From: Aliarcobacter cibarius
GTDB lineage: Bacteria; Campylobacterota; Campylobacteria; Campylobacterales; Arcobacteraceae
DNA length: 64,000 bases
Direction: 5' to 3'
NCBI RefSeq assembly: GCF_013372265.1
Contig: NZ_CP054051.1
Location: 1,438,587 to 1,502,586, forward strand
Shown here: positions 1 to 9,508 of the stretch, piece by piece
Layout: each line of letters begins with the position of its first letter
Numbering within the stretch: the stretch's first letter is position 1
Program-made: the position numbers and the translations under genes
The notes under the pieces: model-generated
Database searches by the model: none
Seen by the model: only the letters and a program-made list of their open reading frames with translations
Told to the model about the DNA's origin: nothing

Positions 1-174
1 ATGTTTGCAAAAGTAACAGATGCTTCAAAAGTTGCTTTTTATCATTTGTGTCAATGGGCAAAAGAAAATGAAATCGAGCTTATTGATTGTCAAGTATACA
101 ATGACCATTTAGCAAGTTTAGGAGCAACTGAAATAAGTAGAGTTGAGTATTTTAAGATATTGGGTATAAATTAA
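1..174 (+). CDS. aat: Leucyl/phenylalanyl-tRNA--protein transferase, C-terminal part
   Basis: Reading frame 1 is open from the window edge to TAA at 172-174. The 57 visible residues match the end of the Aat family: an ASKVAFYHL segment, then LIDCQVYNDHLASLGA and a final SRVEYF. In this family the enzyme moves Leu or Phe from charged tRNA to the N-terminal Arg or Lys of a protein, marking it for ClpAP degradation in the cytoplasm. The N-terminal part lies outside the window, so the ATG at base 1 is probably an internal Met. The stop overlaps the stop of the convergent rlmF gene by four bases. Confidence 0.85.
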   Translation: MFAKVTDASKVAFYHLCQWAKENEIELIDCQVYNDHLASLGATEISRVEYFKILGIN

Positions 175-1112
175 CTTACCCAATTCTTAGCCCAAGTTTT
201 TTGCTCATCCTTTGATAAAAAGGTCCAAGCTACTATTCTACTTATTTTTTGACCATGTGCCATTTCTATTGTTTTAACTTCAACTGCTTTTATATCTTTT
301 AATGATTTATAAATAAAAGGTAGATTCTCTTTTTTTGATACAAGAGTTGTAAACCATAAACAGTTTTTTGGAAACTTCAAACTCTCTTTTATCATATTCT
401 TAATAAATGCTATTTCTCCACCTTCACACCAAAGTTCATTATTTTTTCCACCAAAATTTAAAGCACTTTTTGTATTTTTTTGTTTTGTAAGATTTTGAAC
501 TTTTCTTTTATTTCCAGCTAATGCTTCGTCTAATGATTTATGAAATGGTGGATTACATAAAGTAAAATCATATTTTTCATCTTTATTTATAATATTTACA
601 AAAATATTTGAAGAATTTTCTTGCTGTTTTACTATAATATTTTCTTTTAAAATTTCATTTGAATTTATGATATTTTGAACTGATTGAATAGAAACTTTTT
701 CTATATCACTTCCTAAAAACTTCCAACCATAAACACTAACTCCAATGATAGGATAAATACAATTTGCTCCAATTCCAACATCTAAACCTTTAATAGTTTT
801 TCCTCTAGGAACTTTTTCGTCATTACAAGAAGCTAATAAATCAGCAATATGATGAATATAATCAGCTCGTCCAGGAATTGGAGGACATAAATATCCCTTT
901 GGAATTTCCCAATTTTTAATTCCATAAAAATGCGATAACAAAGCTTTATTTAGTGCAATAACAGCATTAGAATTTGCAAAATCTATTGATAAATCACCAT
1001 ATTTATTTGGTTTCACAAACTCTTTCAGGTCATTTTGAGATTTTATTAAAGTAGAAAAATCATACCTATCGTTATGAAAATTTCTTGGATGTAATGTTTT
1101 TGTAGTTGACAT
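171..1112 (-). CDS. rlmF: 23S rRNA (adenine(1618)-N6)-methyltransferase
   Basis: The 313-residue protein has the family N-terminus LHPRNFHNDRYDF (residues 7-19), a SAM-binding motif DVGIGANCIYP near 111-121 and the N6-adenine methyltransferase catalytic motif NPPF at 187-190. Known members use SAM to methylate A1618 of 23S rRNA. Length is normal for the family. It is transcribed toward aat and overlaps it by four bases. Its upstream region (1113-1231) is shared with the divergent RraA-like gene. Confidence 0.9.
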   Translation of the reverse strand: MSTTKTLHPRNFHNDRYDFSTLIKSQNDLKEFVKPNKYGDLSIDFANSNAVIALNKALLSHFYGIKNWEIPKGYLCPPIPGRADYIHHIADLLASCNDEKVPRGKTIKGLDVGIGANCIYPIIGVSVYGWKFLGSDIEKVSIQSVQNIINSNEILKENIIVKQQENSSNIFVNIINKDEKYDFTLCNPPFHKSLDEALAGNKRKVQNLTKQKNTKSALNFGGKNNELWCEGGEIAFIKNMIKESLKFPKNCLWFTTLVSKKENLPFIYKSLKDIKAVEVKTIEMAHGQKISRIVAWTFLSKDEQKTWAKNWVS

Positions 1113-1231
1113 ATCTCTTCTTTTTGTAATTTTATCCTATTGATAATGAAAACTGTATTATTCATTTTCTAAGTATTTGGTACTTTTTATTTTAATAGTG
1201 TAATATTTCTAATCAAAAGTAAGGAGAATAT

Positions 1232-1834
1232 GTGGATTATCAAAAATTTAGTGAAATCTCACCTTGTGATTATGCAGGAACTTTAAAAAGAGAAAGTTTT
1301 ATGGATGCTGGAATAAAAGAGCTTTGGTCAAATATTCCTAGAATCTCAGGTCCTGCATTTACTGTAAACATGGTTGCAGGAGAAAATTTAGCACTTCATA
1401 GGGCTATTTATGAAGCACCTGCTGGTTCTATAATCGTAGCACAATCAAATACAATGGATTATGCAGTAATAGGTGGAAATGTAGCCACTATTGCATACAA
1501 TAGAGGAATTGTAGGTTTTGTGATTGATGGTGTTGTTAGAGACATTGCAGAGATTAGAGAAAAAAGAATTCCCATGTTTGGACGAGGTATTTTAGCAATG
1601 CCAGGAACAAAAAAACAAGCTGTTCCTGTAAACACACCAATAATTGCAGGTGGAATAAACGTAAACCCAGGTGATATAATAGTTGCTGATGAAGAAGGAA
1701 TAGCTGTTATTCCAAAAGATAGAGCTGAAGAGATATATCAAGAGTGTAAAGAAAAAATTAAAAAAGAGTCTGCTTTGAGTTTTGAAGAGTGGGCATCTAG
1801 ACACAAAAAGAATATAGATTCTTTTTACGAATAA
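1232..1834 (+). CDS. RraA / HMG-aldolase family protein
   Basis: 200 residues with the family core: GGN at 81-83, RG at 91-92 and DGVVRD at 99-104, which in HMG/CHA aldolases holds the Arg and the metal-binding Asp. Relatives act either as 4-hydroxy-4-methyl-2-oxoglutarate aldolase/oxaloacetate decarboxylase or as RraA, the RNase E inhibitor. The C-terminal tail beyond the core, and the absence of recognisable catabolic neighbours, do not decide between them. The start is GTG at 1232, chosen because AAGGAG sits at 1221-1226; the ATG two bases earlier is out of frame. Confidence 0.8.
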   Translation: MDYQKFSEISPCDYAGTLKRESFMDAGIKELWSNIPRISGPAFTVNMVAGENLALHRAIYEAPAGSIIVAQSNTMDYAVIGGNVATIAYNRGIVGFVIDGVVRDIAEIREKRIPMFGRGILAMPGTKKQAVPVNTPIIAGGINVNPGDIIVADEEGIAVIPKDRAEEIYQECKEKIKKESALSFEEWASRHKKNIDSFYE

Positions 1835-1844
1835 TTTTAAAATC

Positions 1845-1879
1845 TTAAGAAAAGATTAGATTTTGCTATCTTTTCTTAA
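1845..1879. terminator. Convergent hairpin terminator candidate
   Basis: A perfect 12-bp inverted repeat (TTAAGAAAAGAT at 1845-1856, ATCTTTTCTTAA at 1868-1879) with an 11-nt loop. It lies between the convergent RraA-like and DCC-family genes and overlaps the last codons of the latter. T-runs beside it are weak, so termination is inferred. Confidence 0.5.
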
Positions 1880-2227
1880 AACGAAAAGTATAAATTTTCT
1901 CAAAATAAAAAGAATTTTATATAAGAATCTTGAAAAAATATTTTCATAAGCAAAGAAAAAATGCAATTTTCCCAAAACCGTAGTTTTATCAACTGCACTA
2001 TTTAAAAACTCTAAAGCCTTAGCTCCTTGAAAACAGTGATTTTCATAAATAACTATAAACCCGTCATTTATATCCAAGTTTTTACAAATATTTTGTAGTT
2101 CTACTTTATCTTTTCTAGCATCAATTAGTTTTAAATCAAAACCTTTTTTTAACTTTAAAAAGTTTGTATAGTTTTTACAAAAAGGACACTCCTCATCATA
2201 AAATATGATTATTTGATTAGTTTTCAT
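1856..2227 (-). CDS. DCC-family (DUF393) thiol-disulfide oxidoreductase-like protein
   Basis: 123 residues beginning with a thioredoxin-like strand and the family signature YDEECPFC (10-17), containing the CPFC redox pair after the Asp. A GAKALEFL segment in the middle corresponds to the conserved GA-AL motif of DUF393 (YuxK-like) proteins. The C-terminus is hydrophobic and basic. The redox role is inferred from the motif; no substrate is known for the family. It starts 9 bases after the sbcC stop on the same strand and may be cotranscribed with sbcDC. Confidence 0.8.
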   Translation of the reverse strand: MKTNQIIIFYDEECPFCKNYTNFLKLKKGFDLKLIDARKDKVELQNICKNLDINDGFIVIYENHCFQGAKALEFLNSAVDKTTVLGKLHFFFAYENIFSRFLYKILFILRKFILFVLRKDSKI

Positions 2228-2236
2228 TTTTAAATA

Positions 2237-4606
2237 CTAAACCTCAACAACCCGCTCAAACATCTCTTTTATCTCTACTTCATGGCTTATTAAAAATATT
2301 TGTCTATATTGCTCTTTGATTGTATGAAAAGCTTCTAGAATTTCCATACGTCTTGAGTCATCTTGACTTCCAAAAACCTCATCAAAAGCTAAAAACTCTA
2401 CACTATTTGCACCACTTAGTTCACTCAAAGTTTTTGAAATAGCGATTCTTAAAACCAAGTTTGCAAGGTCAATTTCTCCACCACTAAATCGCTCTATTGG
2501 ATATTTTTTACCTTCATCATAGATATAAAAATCAAATTCATTTGAAACTTCTATATGCTGATATTTGCCTTTTGTAATTTGAGCAAACATATTTGAAGCA
2601 ATATCAGAGATTCTTGGAGCCACTTTTGAGTTTAATTTTGTTTTAAACTCTGCTAGATTTATTTTAATTTTTTCATAATCATTTAAATCATCTTTTTTTG
2701 TTTGTACTTTTTTTAGTTGAGTTTCGTTGTTTTGTAAACTCTCTTGTATAGTTTTTATTTGCCCTTGTATAGTTGCTATTTTTACTTTTAAATCATTTAT
2801 AAGAGTCACTAAACTATCTTTTTGTTTTTGTACTTCATCAAACTCTTTTAATTTCTCTTTATGTTTTACCTCATCATAGTTTATAGCTTTATACTCTAAA
2901 TCTTTTTGTAGAAGTTCTAGATTGTACTTATCTTGATTTAAAATTGAAGTTTTTAACTCCTCTTTTATACTATCTACTCTTTTTAACATAGTTTCAAGTG
3001 ATAATATATACTCATACTTACTCTTTAACTCTTTTTGCTTTAAAAGCAATTCTTCATGTAAATTCTTATCATAATTATAAATCTCAAGTTTTGCTAACTC
3101 TTCTTTATTTTTTACTCCCTTTTGTGTTACTTTTTCAAAATGCTCTTTTAAGGCTTGTAAATCTCTTTTTTTATTTTCTATTAGGTTTATCTTTTTAGAG
3201 ATTTCAAAATGCTCTTTTATATTTGCTTTTTGTATTTCTTCTAATTTTTCTTTTTCTTCTTTTATGTTTGCTAATTGTTCTTTTGATATATCAATCTTTT
3301 CATTTTCTACTTTTATTACTATTTGCTCCAAAGAGAATATAACACTATCATACTCATCTAAAAGAGGTCTTGTACATGTTGGACAATTTGACTCTTTCCC
3401 TAATATTGTAATATTTTCAATTTTCTTTTTTATATCTGCTATTAGTTTTTCTTCACCTGCTATTTCTTGTATTAATCTTTTTTCATCTAACCCTTTGTTT
3501 GTTAATAACAGTTTATATTTCTCTATACTATTATCTAACTCTTTTTCTTTTTCTACTAGTTCTAAATGCTCTTTTGTTTCAAACTCTAAGACTTTAATAC
3601 TATCTTTTGCTTTTGTGTATTGTTCTCTTAACTCTTTTTGTTCAAGTAGTAATCCATCTTTTCTTAGACTATATTCTTTTAATTTATCTTGTTCTTTTAG
3701 AGTTTCATGTAAAGTTATATACTCTTGTTTGATAGTTTGTAAACCTTTTAGTTCTTCTTGTTTCGTATATAAGGCATTTAATTCATTCTGTAGCTTTTCT
3801 TGAGTTTTTTGATGAGAGCTAATACTGTTTGTTAGAATTTCACATCTAGCTTTTAAAATTTGTTTTTGCTCTTTTGTTTTTGTTAGTTGTTCTAACTCTT
3901 GTTTTATAATAAAAACTTTTTTATTTAACTCATCTAAAACTAAACTTTGTTTATCTATATCTTTTAAAAACTCCTCTTTTTGAACTGTTTGTTCAACTAT
4001 GTTCTCTTTTTTTATAGTTATATCTTCACTACTTAATAGTACTTCTTTAAAAGCATCAATCTCTCTTTTTAGTTCCCTACTCTTTTCTATTAACTCTTTT
4101 TCTACAAAATCAATCTTTTCAAGACCTAAAAGTTTTCTAATCATCTTCTTTCTATCTTCTGGTTTACTATTACTTAAACTAGTTAACTCTTTTTGACTAG
4201 CAAAGAGTGTATGCATAAAGGCATCTTTACTCATCTTTGTTAAATTTACTATAGCTATTGTTACCTCTTTTGCTCCAGTAGTTATAAGTTCTTCATTTTT
4301 ATATAGTTTTGCATTTGCACTTAGAGTTTTTCCTCTAAACTCTCTAACTATCTTATATATAGTTTCTTCTATTTCAAACTCTAGTTCAACACTTACAATA
4401 TCTTTTTCTAAAGCATTTGCATTTCTTACAACTTCTTTATCACCTTTGTTTTTTAGTTCCCCATATAAGGCAAACAATATAGCTTCAAAGATAGTTGATT
4501 TCCCACTACCGTTTTTACCTATAATTCCAATAAGTCCTAAATCAAAAGAGATTTCAAAAAATCTGTATTTTTTAAAGTTTTCTAGTTTTAATTTAGTTAG
4601 TATCAT
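2237..4606 (-). CDS. sbcC: SbcC/Rad50-type ATPase subunit of the SbcCD nuclease
   Basis: 789 residues in the SMC/Rad50 layout: Walker A GKNGSGKST at 30-38, long coiled coils on both sides of a zinc-hook CPTC at 408-411, ABC signature SGGE near 708-711 and Walker B LAFDEVFG near 739-746. The complex opens hairpins and protein-blocked DNA ends during recombination and repair. It is shorter than E. coli SbcC and closer to Rad50-like forms. The start overlaps the end of sbcD by 14 bases, which indicates translational coupling. Confidence 0.9.
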   Translation of the reverse strand: MILTKLKLENFKKYRFFEISFDLGLIGIIGKNGSGKSTIFEAILFALYGELKNKGDKEVVRNANALEKDIVSVELEFEIEETIYKIVREFRGKTLSANAKLYKNEELITTGAKEVTIAIVNLTKMSKDAFMHTLFASQKELTSLSNSKPEDRKKMIRKLLGLEKIDFVEKELIEKSRELKREIDAFKEVLLSSEDITIKKENIVEQTVQKEEFLKDIDKQSLVLDELNKKVFIIKQELEQLTKTKEQKQILKARCEILTNSISSHQKTQEKLQNELNALYTKQEELKGLQTIKQEYITLHETLKEQDKLKEYSLRKDGLLLEQKELREQYTKAKDSIKVLEFETKEHLELVEKEKELDNSIEKYKLLLTNKGLDEKRLIQEIAGEEKLIADIKKKIENITILGKESNCPTCTRPLLDEYDSVIFSLEQIVIKVENEKIDISKEQLANIKEEKEKLEEIQKANIKEHFEISKKINLIENKKRDLQALKEHFEKVTQKGVKNKEELAKLEIYNYDKNLHEELLLKQKELKSKYEYILSLETMLKRVDSIKEELKTSILNQDKYNLELLQKDLEYKAINYDEVKHKEKLKEFDEVQKQKDSLVTLINDLKVKIATIQGQIKTIQESLQNNETQLKKVQTKKDDLNDYEKIKINLAEFKTKLNSKVAPRISDIASNMFAQITKGKYQHIEVSNEFDFYIYDEGKKYPIERFSGGEIDLANLVLRIAISKTLSELSGANSVEFLAFDEVFGSQDDSRRMEILEAFHTIKEQYRQIFLISHEVEIKEMFERVVEV

Positions 4607-5711
4607 AACTTACCTCTTCATATAAAGAAAATAGTTCTTGAGTTTTTTGTTTTAATCTTTCATACTCCTTGTTTTCACTATTTTGTTTGATATGTTCTAA
4701 GAAATACTCTTCAAGTGAAATAGCTTCAAGATTATCAATATTTGATTGTGTACTCTCTTTTTTAAACTCTCTTTTTATAGTTACAGTTAAAGCATCTGGA
4801 AATAACTCTTTGATTTGTTTGTTTTGAATATCTATTGAAGAAAGTGGTGTAAGATTTGTTAGTTTTACCTCAACTATTGCATTTTGGCAATCACTTGTAT
4901 CTAAAGCTTGGATTGAAGATTCAAAATCTTCACAATCTATCTCTTTTTGTCTTATAGCTCTTATATTTATTTCTTTATATTCTATATTTAAATCATCTTC
5001 AATAGTTGCAACTATAAAACCTTTTGAGTTTCTTTTATCATTTAAACTTGTTCGCTCACTACTCCCACTATAATAAACATTATCATACTTTCCAACATTT
5101 CCAAACCCATGCCAATGTCCAAGAGCTACATAACTCATCTTTTCAAATATATACTCTTTATTTGATGGATAAACCCACTCTCCAAATTCACTCATTAAAT
5201 ACCAAGCACCAACACTACAATGCATCATCATGATATTTTTTTTGTTTTCATCTATATTTGATTCACAAAGGTTTATTTGCTCGATTGCAGTACTTTCATC
5301 ATTCATATGTGGTAAGGTATGAAATATTACATCTTCAAACTCTATTTTTTTGTACTCTTGATTATATGAAACATAAATATTTTTGAAATTTTCAAATATC
5401 TTTAAAATAGGAGAACTAAGATTTGTTCTTGGAGTTGAGTGATTTCCAGCTATTAATATAAATGGAATATCTAAACTATTTATCTCATTGAACTTTTCAA
5501 GTGCAAATGTTATTGCTCTATTACTTGGACTTGCTCTATGAAATAAATCTCCTGTGTGTATTATAAAATCAGGTTTAATTACTTTTATTTGGTCAACAAC
5601 TTGAGAGAAAGCATCATAAAAATCTGCTTCTCGTTGATTTATATTGTTTTCATTTATTACATCTAGGTCATTAAAACCTAGATGCGTATCACTAAAATGT
5701 AAAATTTTCAA
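4593..5711 (-). CDS. sbcD: SbcD/Mre11-type nuclease subunit of the SbcCD nuclease
   Basis: 372 residues with all metallophosphoesterase motifs of Mre11/SbcD: DTHLGF at 8-13, GDLFHR at 54-59, GNH at 89-91, a His in MMHCSVG and the final GHWHGFG. These residues bind two Mn ions for exo- and endonuclease activity. It is the promoter-proximal gene of sbcDC. The C-terminal 150 residues form the capping and SbcC-binding part. Confidence 0.9.
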   Translation of the reverse strand: MKILHFSDTHLGFNDLDVINENNINQREADFYDAFSQVVDQIKVIKPDFIIHTGDLFHRASPSNRAITFALEKFNEINSLDIPFILIAGNHSTPRTNLSSPILKIFENFKNIYVSYNQEYKKIEFEDVIFHTLPHMNDESTAIEQINLCESNIDENKKNIMMMHCSVGAWYLMSEFGEWVYPSNKEYIFEKMSYVALGHWHGFGNVGKYDNVYYSGSSERTSLNDKRNSKGFIVATIEDDLNIEYKEINIRAIRQKEIDCEDFESSIQALDTSDCQNAIVEVKLTNLTPLSSIDIQNKQIKELFPDALTVTIKREFKKESTQSNIDNLEAISLEEYFLEHIKQNSENKEYERLKQKTQELFSLYEEVSYDTN

Positions 5712-5763
5712 TGTTAAAATCTTTCTATTATTAATTTTTAGAAGATTATAACAAATTACTAAA

Positions 5764-7206
5764 TTAGTTTATACTTTTTTGAGTTTCAGTTTTCATTTGA
5801 TGATTTGAATGATTATGTATTACGTTTGCTCCATAAGTTTTAAATACATAAACTTTATAAAAATTTAGACTCATATAAAAAATTATTAAAGCTGAAGCAA
5901 ATGGAAAAGCTATAAGCTTTAAATATCTTTTAGTATTTATTAATTTTAATCTAAAATACATAATTACAAATGCCCAAATGTATCCAAAATGGGTAAAAAT
6001 ATTAAATATATGAACCCATTCATCTTTTCTAGTTGCTAAAGGTTTCATATTTTCAAACCCTAAATTAAAAACTTGGTTAAAACCATTTACAATATTTGAT
6101 GCGTAAGAGTAAAAGAAAAACTCTCCAATATGTGACAATCCCCCAATAATAAATAAAGGTGCAAAAGCATATCCCAAAGTATAAAATGTATTAGAAAAAT
6201 CAACTCTCATAATTTTTGAAGCTATAAATATTCCTCCTACACTTAAAAATATTGAGATTAAAACTGCATATAAAAAAGCAAATAAACCAACAGTATCAAT
6301 TCCCCCAAAATCTATAATATTTTCAAAATATCTAGCTGTTTTTGTCCAAAAAAACTCTTCAAATATTGCACTTCGACTTAAAGCATGATGAAAACTCATA
6401 GTAATACTAATTGCTGCTGTTAATAAAATCAATGCCCAAACCTCAGCTTTTGAAGTTTTAAATTTATTAAACAATGTATTTGATGGTTTTTTAAATTTGA
6501 AAGCTACATTTTCACAACTACTTGCACAATCCATACATAAAGTACAATCTTCCATAGAGTTCTTTTTTTCGAAAGTAAAAGGTTTTAGATCATAGCTACA
6601 AGCTTTTGCACAATCAAAAGTTCTACAACTTTGACACTCACTTTTATATGTTTCTAACTTAGTAAAACCTACTTTTGAAAAAACTTTTGTAACAGTTCCT
6701 ATTGGACAAATATATTTACAATAAGCCATTTTGTCATAAATGTAGTAAAAAATTACTGCAAATACTGTCATTACTAAGAACATCATTGCAGTTGAATATG
6801 GTGTTTTGAAAAATTCTGGGAACATATAGTATACAAACCACCAACCAAAGAATAGTAAAAGAACTCCAATAAGAGGATTCTTTAACATTTTTGGCATATC
6901 TTTTTTTAAACCAAATTTAGTAATATATTTTCCAATAAATCCATGTGGGCAAACTCCACAAAATATTCTTCCAAAAGTAGCCAATGTTGTAACCATAAAA
7001 AATGGCCAAAACAATCCCCAAAAAAGTGCTGTTGTAAACAAATTTTCTTCTTTCGTAGGATTTATGATTCCAAAATATATTGCATAACAAAACAAAAAAA
7101 GAACTATTATTTGAATAAGTCTTTGAAAAAATCTATTTTTAAATATTATGTTAAAAAAAGGAATTCCAAAAATATCATTTTTATCTCGTTTTATGAAATT
7201 TTCCAT
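5764..7206 (-). CDS. Membrane polyferredoxin (NapH/CcoG-like 4Fe-4S protein)
   Basis: About 480 residues with several membrane helices. Two CxxxCP motifs of the NapH/NosR/CcoG type are seen (FCGVCPHG and YCKYICPIG), followed by ferredoxin-type cysteine clusters (CQSCRTFDCAKAC and CTLCMDCASSC) and further membrane helices at the C-terminus. It should carry electrons across or at the inner membrane. It follows the TonB receptor on the same strand by about 10 bases, so a role in reducing an imported metal complex is a reasonable inference. Start: ATG at 7206 lies 7 bases after AGGAA; the ATG at 7212 touches that site and is less likely. Confidence 0.75.
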   Translation of the reverse strand: MENFIKRDKNDIFGIPFFNIIFKNRFFQRLIQIIVLFLFCYAIYFGIINPTKEENLFTTALFWGLFWPFFMVTTLATFGRIFCGVCPHGFIGKYITKFGLKKDMPKMLKNPLIGVLLLFFGWWFVYYMFPEFFKTPYSTAMMFLVMTVFAVIFYYIYDKMAYCKYICPIGTVTKVFSKVGFTKLETYKSECQSCRTFDCAKACSYDLKPFTFEKKNSMEDCTLCMDCASSCENVAFKFKKPSNTLFNKFKTSKAEVWALILLTAAISITMSFHHALSRSAIFEEFFWTKTARYFENIIDFGGIDTVGLFAFLYAVLISIFLSVGGIFIASKIMRVDFSNTFYTLGYAFAPLFIIGGLSHIGEFFFYSYASNIVNGFNQVFNLGFENMKPLATRKDEWVHIFNIFTHFGYIWAFVIMYFRLKLINTKRYLKLIAFPFASALIIFYMSLNFYKVYVFKTYGANVIHNHSNHQMKTETQKSIN

Positions 7207-7215
7207 AGCCATTTC

Positions 7216-9330
7216 CTAAAACTTATAACTATAAGTTAGCATTGCCATTCTAGGACTAGCAGCTTTATATGATTCAACATTATAAACATCTTTTGAAGCT
7301 TCTGAAGCATAATATTTATCAAATAAATTGTTGATGTTTAATTGAATATTATGATTTTTCATCTCATATCCAATCATAAAATCTGTGATTAAATCATAAC
7401 CTTCATATTTTTCAGTATTTGCATTATCCATATAGTAACTTCCATAAGTTCGTGCTGTTAATCTTGTTTTAAATCCATTTAAATTATAAGCAGTAAAAAT
7501 TGAGTATTGATTTTTTGGAATAAATGGTATGTAGTTTCCATCTCTTGAAACTAAATCACCTCTTGCTGATTCGTTAAATTTATCAAATTTAAAATTACTA
7601 TATGCATAAGATCCTCCAATCTCTAAATTTGATGTTAAATTATATGTTATGTTAAATTCTAAACCTTTTTTATCTGTTTTTCCTGCGTTATCATAAATAG
7701 AATTCCCATTTGCATCTTTTATTTGAATAATCTCATCATCAACATAGTTTTGATACAAAGCTAAATCATAAGATAAATCTTCAGTTCTTGTTTTTAATCC
7801 CACTTCATAATTTGTGCTTTGTGATTTATCTAAATCATTATTATCACTTAATTCACTAGTAGTTGGAGCTTGATTAGCATTTGCAATAGAAGCATACACA
7901 TTTGTAAAATCAGTTAAAGCATAAGTTGTTCCAAATTTTGCTGATAAAAGTGTAAATGAGTTATCAATTTCATAATCACCTATACCATCTTTATAACTTT
8001 TTGAAGAGTAATCATATTTAGTAATCTCATTTCCATTTATATCAAACTTTAATTTGTCAACTCTACTACTTACATCAAATCCTAATTTGTCATTTACTTT
8101 GAAGCTTTCCATCAAATATGCTCCATAAAGTAATGTTTCTGAATCTTCTGTGTTTGCTAGGGCACCTTTTTTATTTGATAAAGTTTTTACTATTTGATTT
8201 GCTGTAGTTCTATTTCGTCCCCATCCGGTTGTTACTGATTTTGTTTCAACATCTCCATATTGATATTTTTTTGAATCATCTGTTTTATCTATTTTAAAAG
8301 TTAATCCACCTACAAGCATAGCATCTTGATCGAAAAGTTTATGAGCAGCATTAAACTCTAAATCTATTCCAAATACTTTATTATCATCACTATCATTTAT
8401 TAAACCTGTAACTGGATGAAAATGCTCCCAAGTATTAAAATAAAATCTTGGTTTATATGTAATATCTCCAACTTCTTTTTCATACTTACTACTAAATGCT
8501 AATATTTTTGAATCCCTAGCACTATGTTGCCATTGATTTGAAGTATCATGCTGTTCTCCACTTTTTTTAAACTCTTTAAATTCATCTTTTGTCATAGAAG
8601 CTGGAAGATTTAAATTTGATTCTGTATAAGACAACTCATTCTCAATAATTGAATCATCTTTAAAAATATGACCATATTTTAATGTTGCTTGTGTAGTATC
8701 AAACTCATTATTATCTCTCCAAGAGTTATCTATTTTTCTCTTACTAAAAGTTAAAGATGTAAAGTCATTTTCACTAATTTTACCTCTTACTTTTAAATTA
8801 ACATTTCTTTGTTCTTCGTTTCCAACTCCTAATTTTATACTATTTTTATCTTCATCAAATACAGATTTTGTTATTAATTGAATAACTCCACCTGTTGAAT
8901 TTACAGCATTAATAGAACCTGGTCCTTTTTGAACTTCTATACTTGAAACATCTTGCATATCAATAAAATCAAACCTTGTAAAAGAGTCTGGATCGGTCAT
9001 TGGTACACCATCTTTCATAACCATAATCTCTCTTACTCCAAATCTTGCTTTTAATCCAGCACCTCTAATTATTAGCTTTGGACTTGGTGAATTTGAAGTT
9101 GATTCAGCTATAACCCCTGGAATAGTTTGCAAAGCATCCTGAACATTTAAAATATTTTTATCTTCGATTGTCTTTTGATCAACAACTGCAATACTTTCAC
9201 TAACATCCTTTGTAGCTTTTTCAATCTTAGTTGCAGTTACAGACATTTGTTCAAGAACTGTTGCTTGCTCACTTGCAATTATGTTTATGTTTAATGCTAA
9301 ACAGGCAAATACTGAATACCGTAATTTCAT
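7216..9330 (-). CDS. TonB-dependent outer-membrane receptor
   Basis: 704 residues with a signal peptide (about 1-20), a plug domain (SVTATKIEKATKD to GGVIQLITK) and a 22-strand-type barrel ending in a terminal Phe (MLTYSYKF). It imports a metal chelate using energy from TonB-ExbBD. The substrate cannot be read from sequence. The following polyferredoxin gene and a Fur-like site upstream point to iron, but copper is possible. Confidence 0.85.
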   Translation of the reverse strand: MKLRYSVFACLALNINIIASEQATVLEQMSVTATKIEKATKDVSESIAVVDQKTIEDKNILNVQDALQTIPGVIAESTSNSPSPKLIIRGAGLKARFGVREIMVMKDGVPMTDPDSFTRFDFIDMQDVSSIEVQKGPGSINAVNSTGGVIQLITKSVFDEDKNSIKLGVGNEEQRNVNLKVRGKISENDFTSLTFSKRKIDNSWRDNNEFDTTQATLKYGHIFKDDSIIENELSYTESNLNLPASMTKDEFKEFKKSGEQHDTSNQWQHSARDSKILAFSSKYEKEVGDITYKPRFYFNTWEHFHPVTGLINDSDDNKVFGIDLEFNAAHKLFDQDAMLVGGLTFKIDKTDDSKKYQYGDVETKSVTTGWGRNRTTANQIVKTLSNKKGALANTEDSETLLYGAYLMESFKVNDKLGFDVSSRVDKLKFDINGNEITKYDYSSKSYKDGIGDYEIDNSFTLLSAKFGTTYALTDFTNVYASIANANQAPTTSELSDNNDLDKSQSTNYEVGLKTRTEDLSYDLALYQNYVDDEIIQIKDANGNSIYDNAGKTDKKGLEFNITYNLTSNLEIGGSYAYSNFKFDKFNESARGDLVSRDGNYIPFIPKNQYSIFTAYNLNGFKTRLTARTYGSYYMDNANTEKYEGYDLITDFMIGYEMKNHNIQLNINNLFDKYYASEASKDVYNVESYKAASPRMAMLTYSYKF

Positions 9331-9440
9331 AATTATATACTCCTATAAAAAAATTGATAAAATTATTACTCGGCTTTGTTAATTTGTTGTTAATCTTTTT
9401 AATAGTTAATTATTTTTATTAATATTAGATATGTAAGAAT

Positions 9441-9455
9441 TGATAATTATGAGAA
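9441..9455 (-). promoter_or_regulatory. Possible Fur box upstream of the TonB receptor
   Basis: TGATAAT T ATGAGAA at 9441-9455 matches the 7-1-7 Fur consensus (TGATAAT N ATTATCA) in 11 of 14 defined positions, with a perfect left half. It lies about 110 bases upstream of the receptor start. A second, imperfect TGATAA-AA-TTATTA lies at 9355-9368, close to the start codon. Confidence 0.35.
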
Positions 9456-9485
9456 TTGTGAGACTTTTATTTAGGATTTTTATAT

Positions 9486-9508
9486 AAAAAGAGAGATTAT
9501 CTCTTTTT
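9486..9508 (-). terminator. Hairpin terminator after the NfeD gene
   Basis: AAAAAGAGA (9486-9494) and TCTCTTTTT (9500-9508) form a 9-bp stem with a 5-nt loop. Read on the minus strand the stem ends in a T-run, and it overlaps the NfeD stop codon. Confidence 0.6.

Noticed and set aside
1-174. The ATG at base 1 as the start of a 57-residue gene
   Set aside because: The product matches the C-terminal part of Aat, so the window cuts the gene.
2998-4196. Plus-strand open reading frames opposite sbcC
   Set aside because: They are Ser/Phe/Leu-rich mirror images of a Glu/Lys-rich coiled-coil gene, with no ribosome sites.
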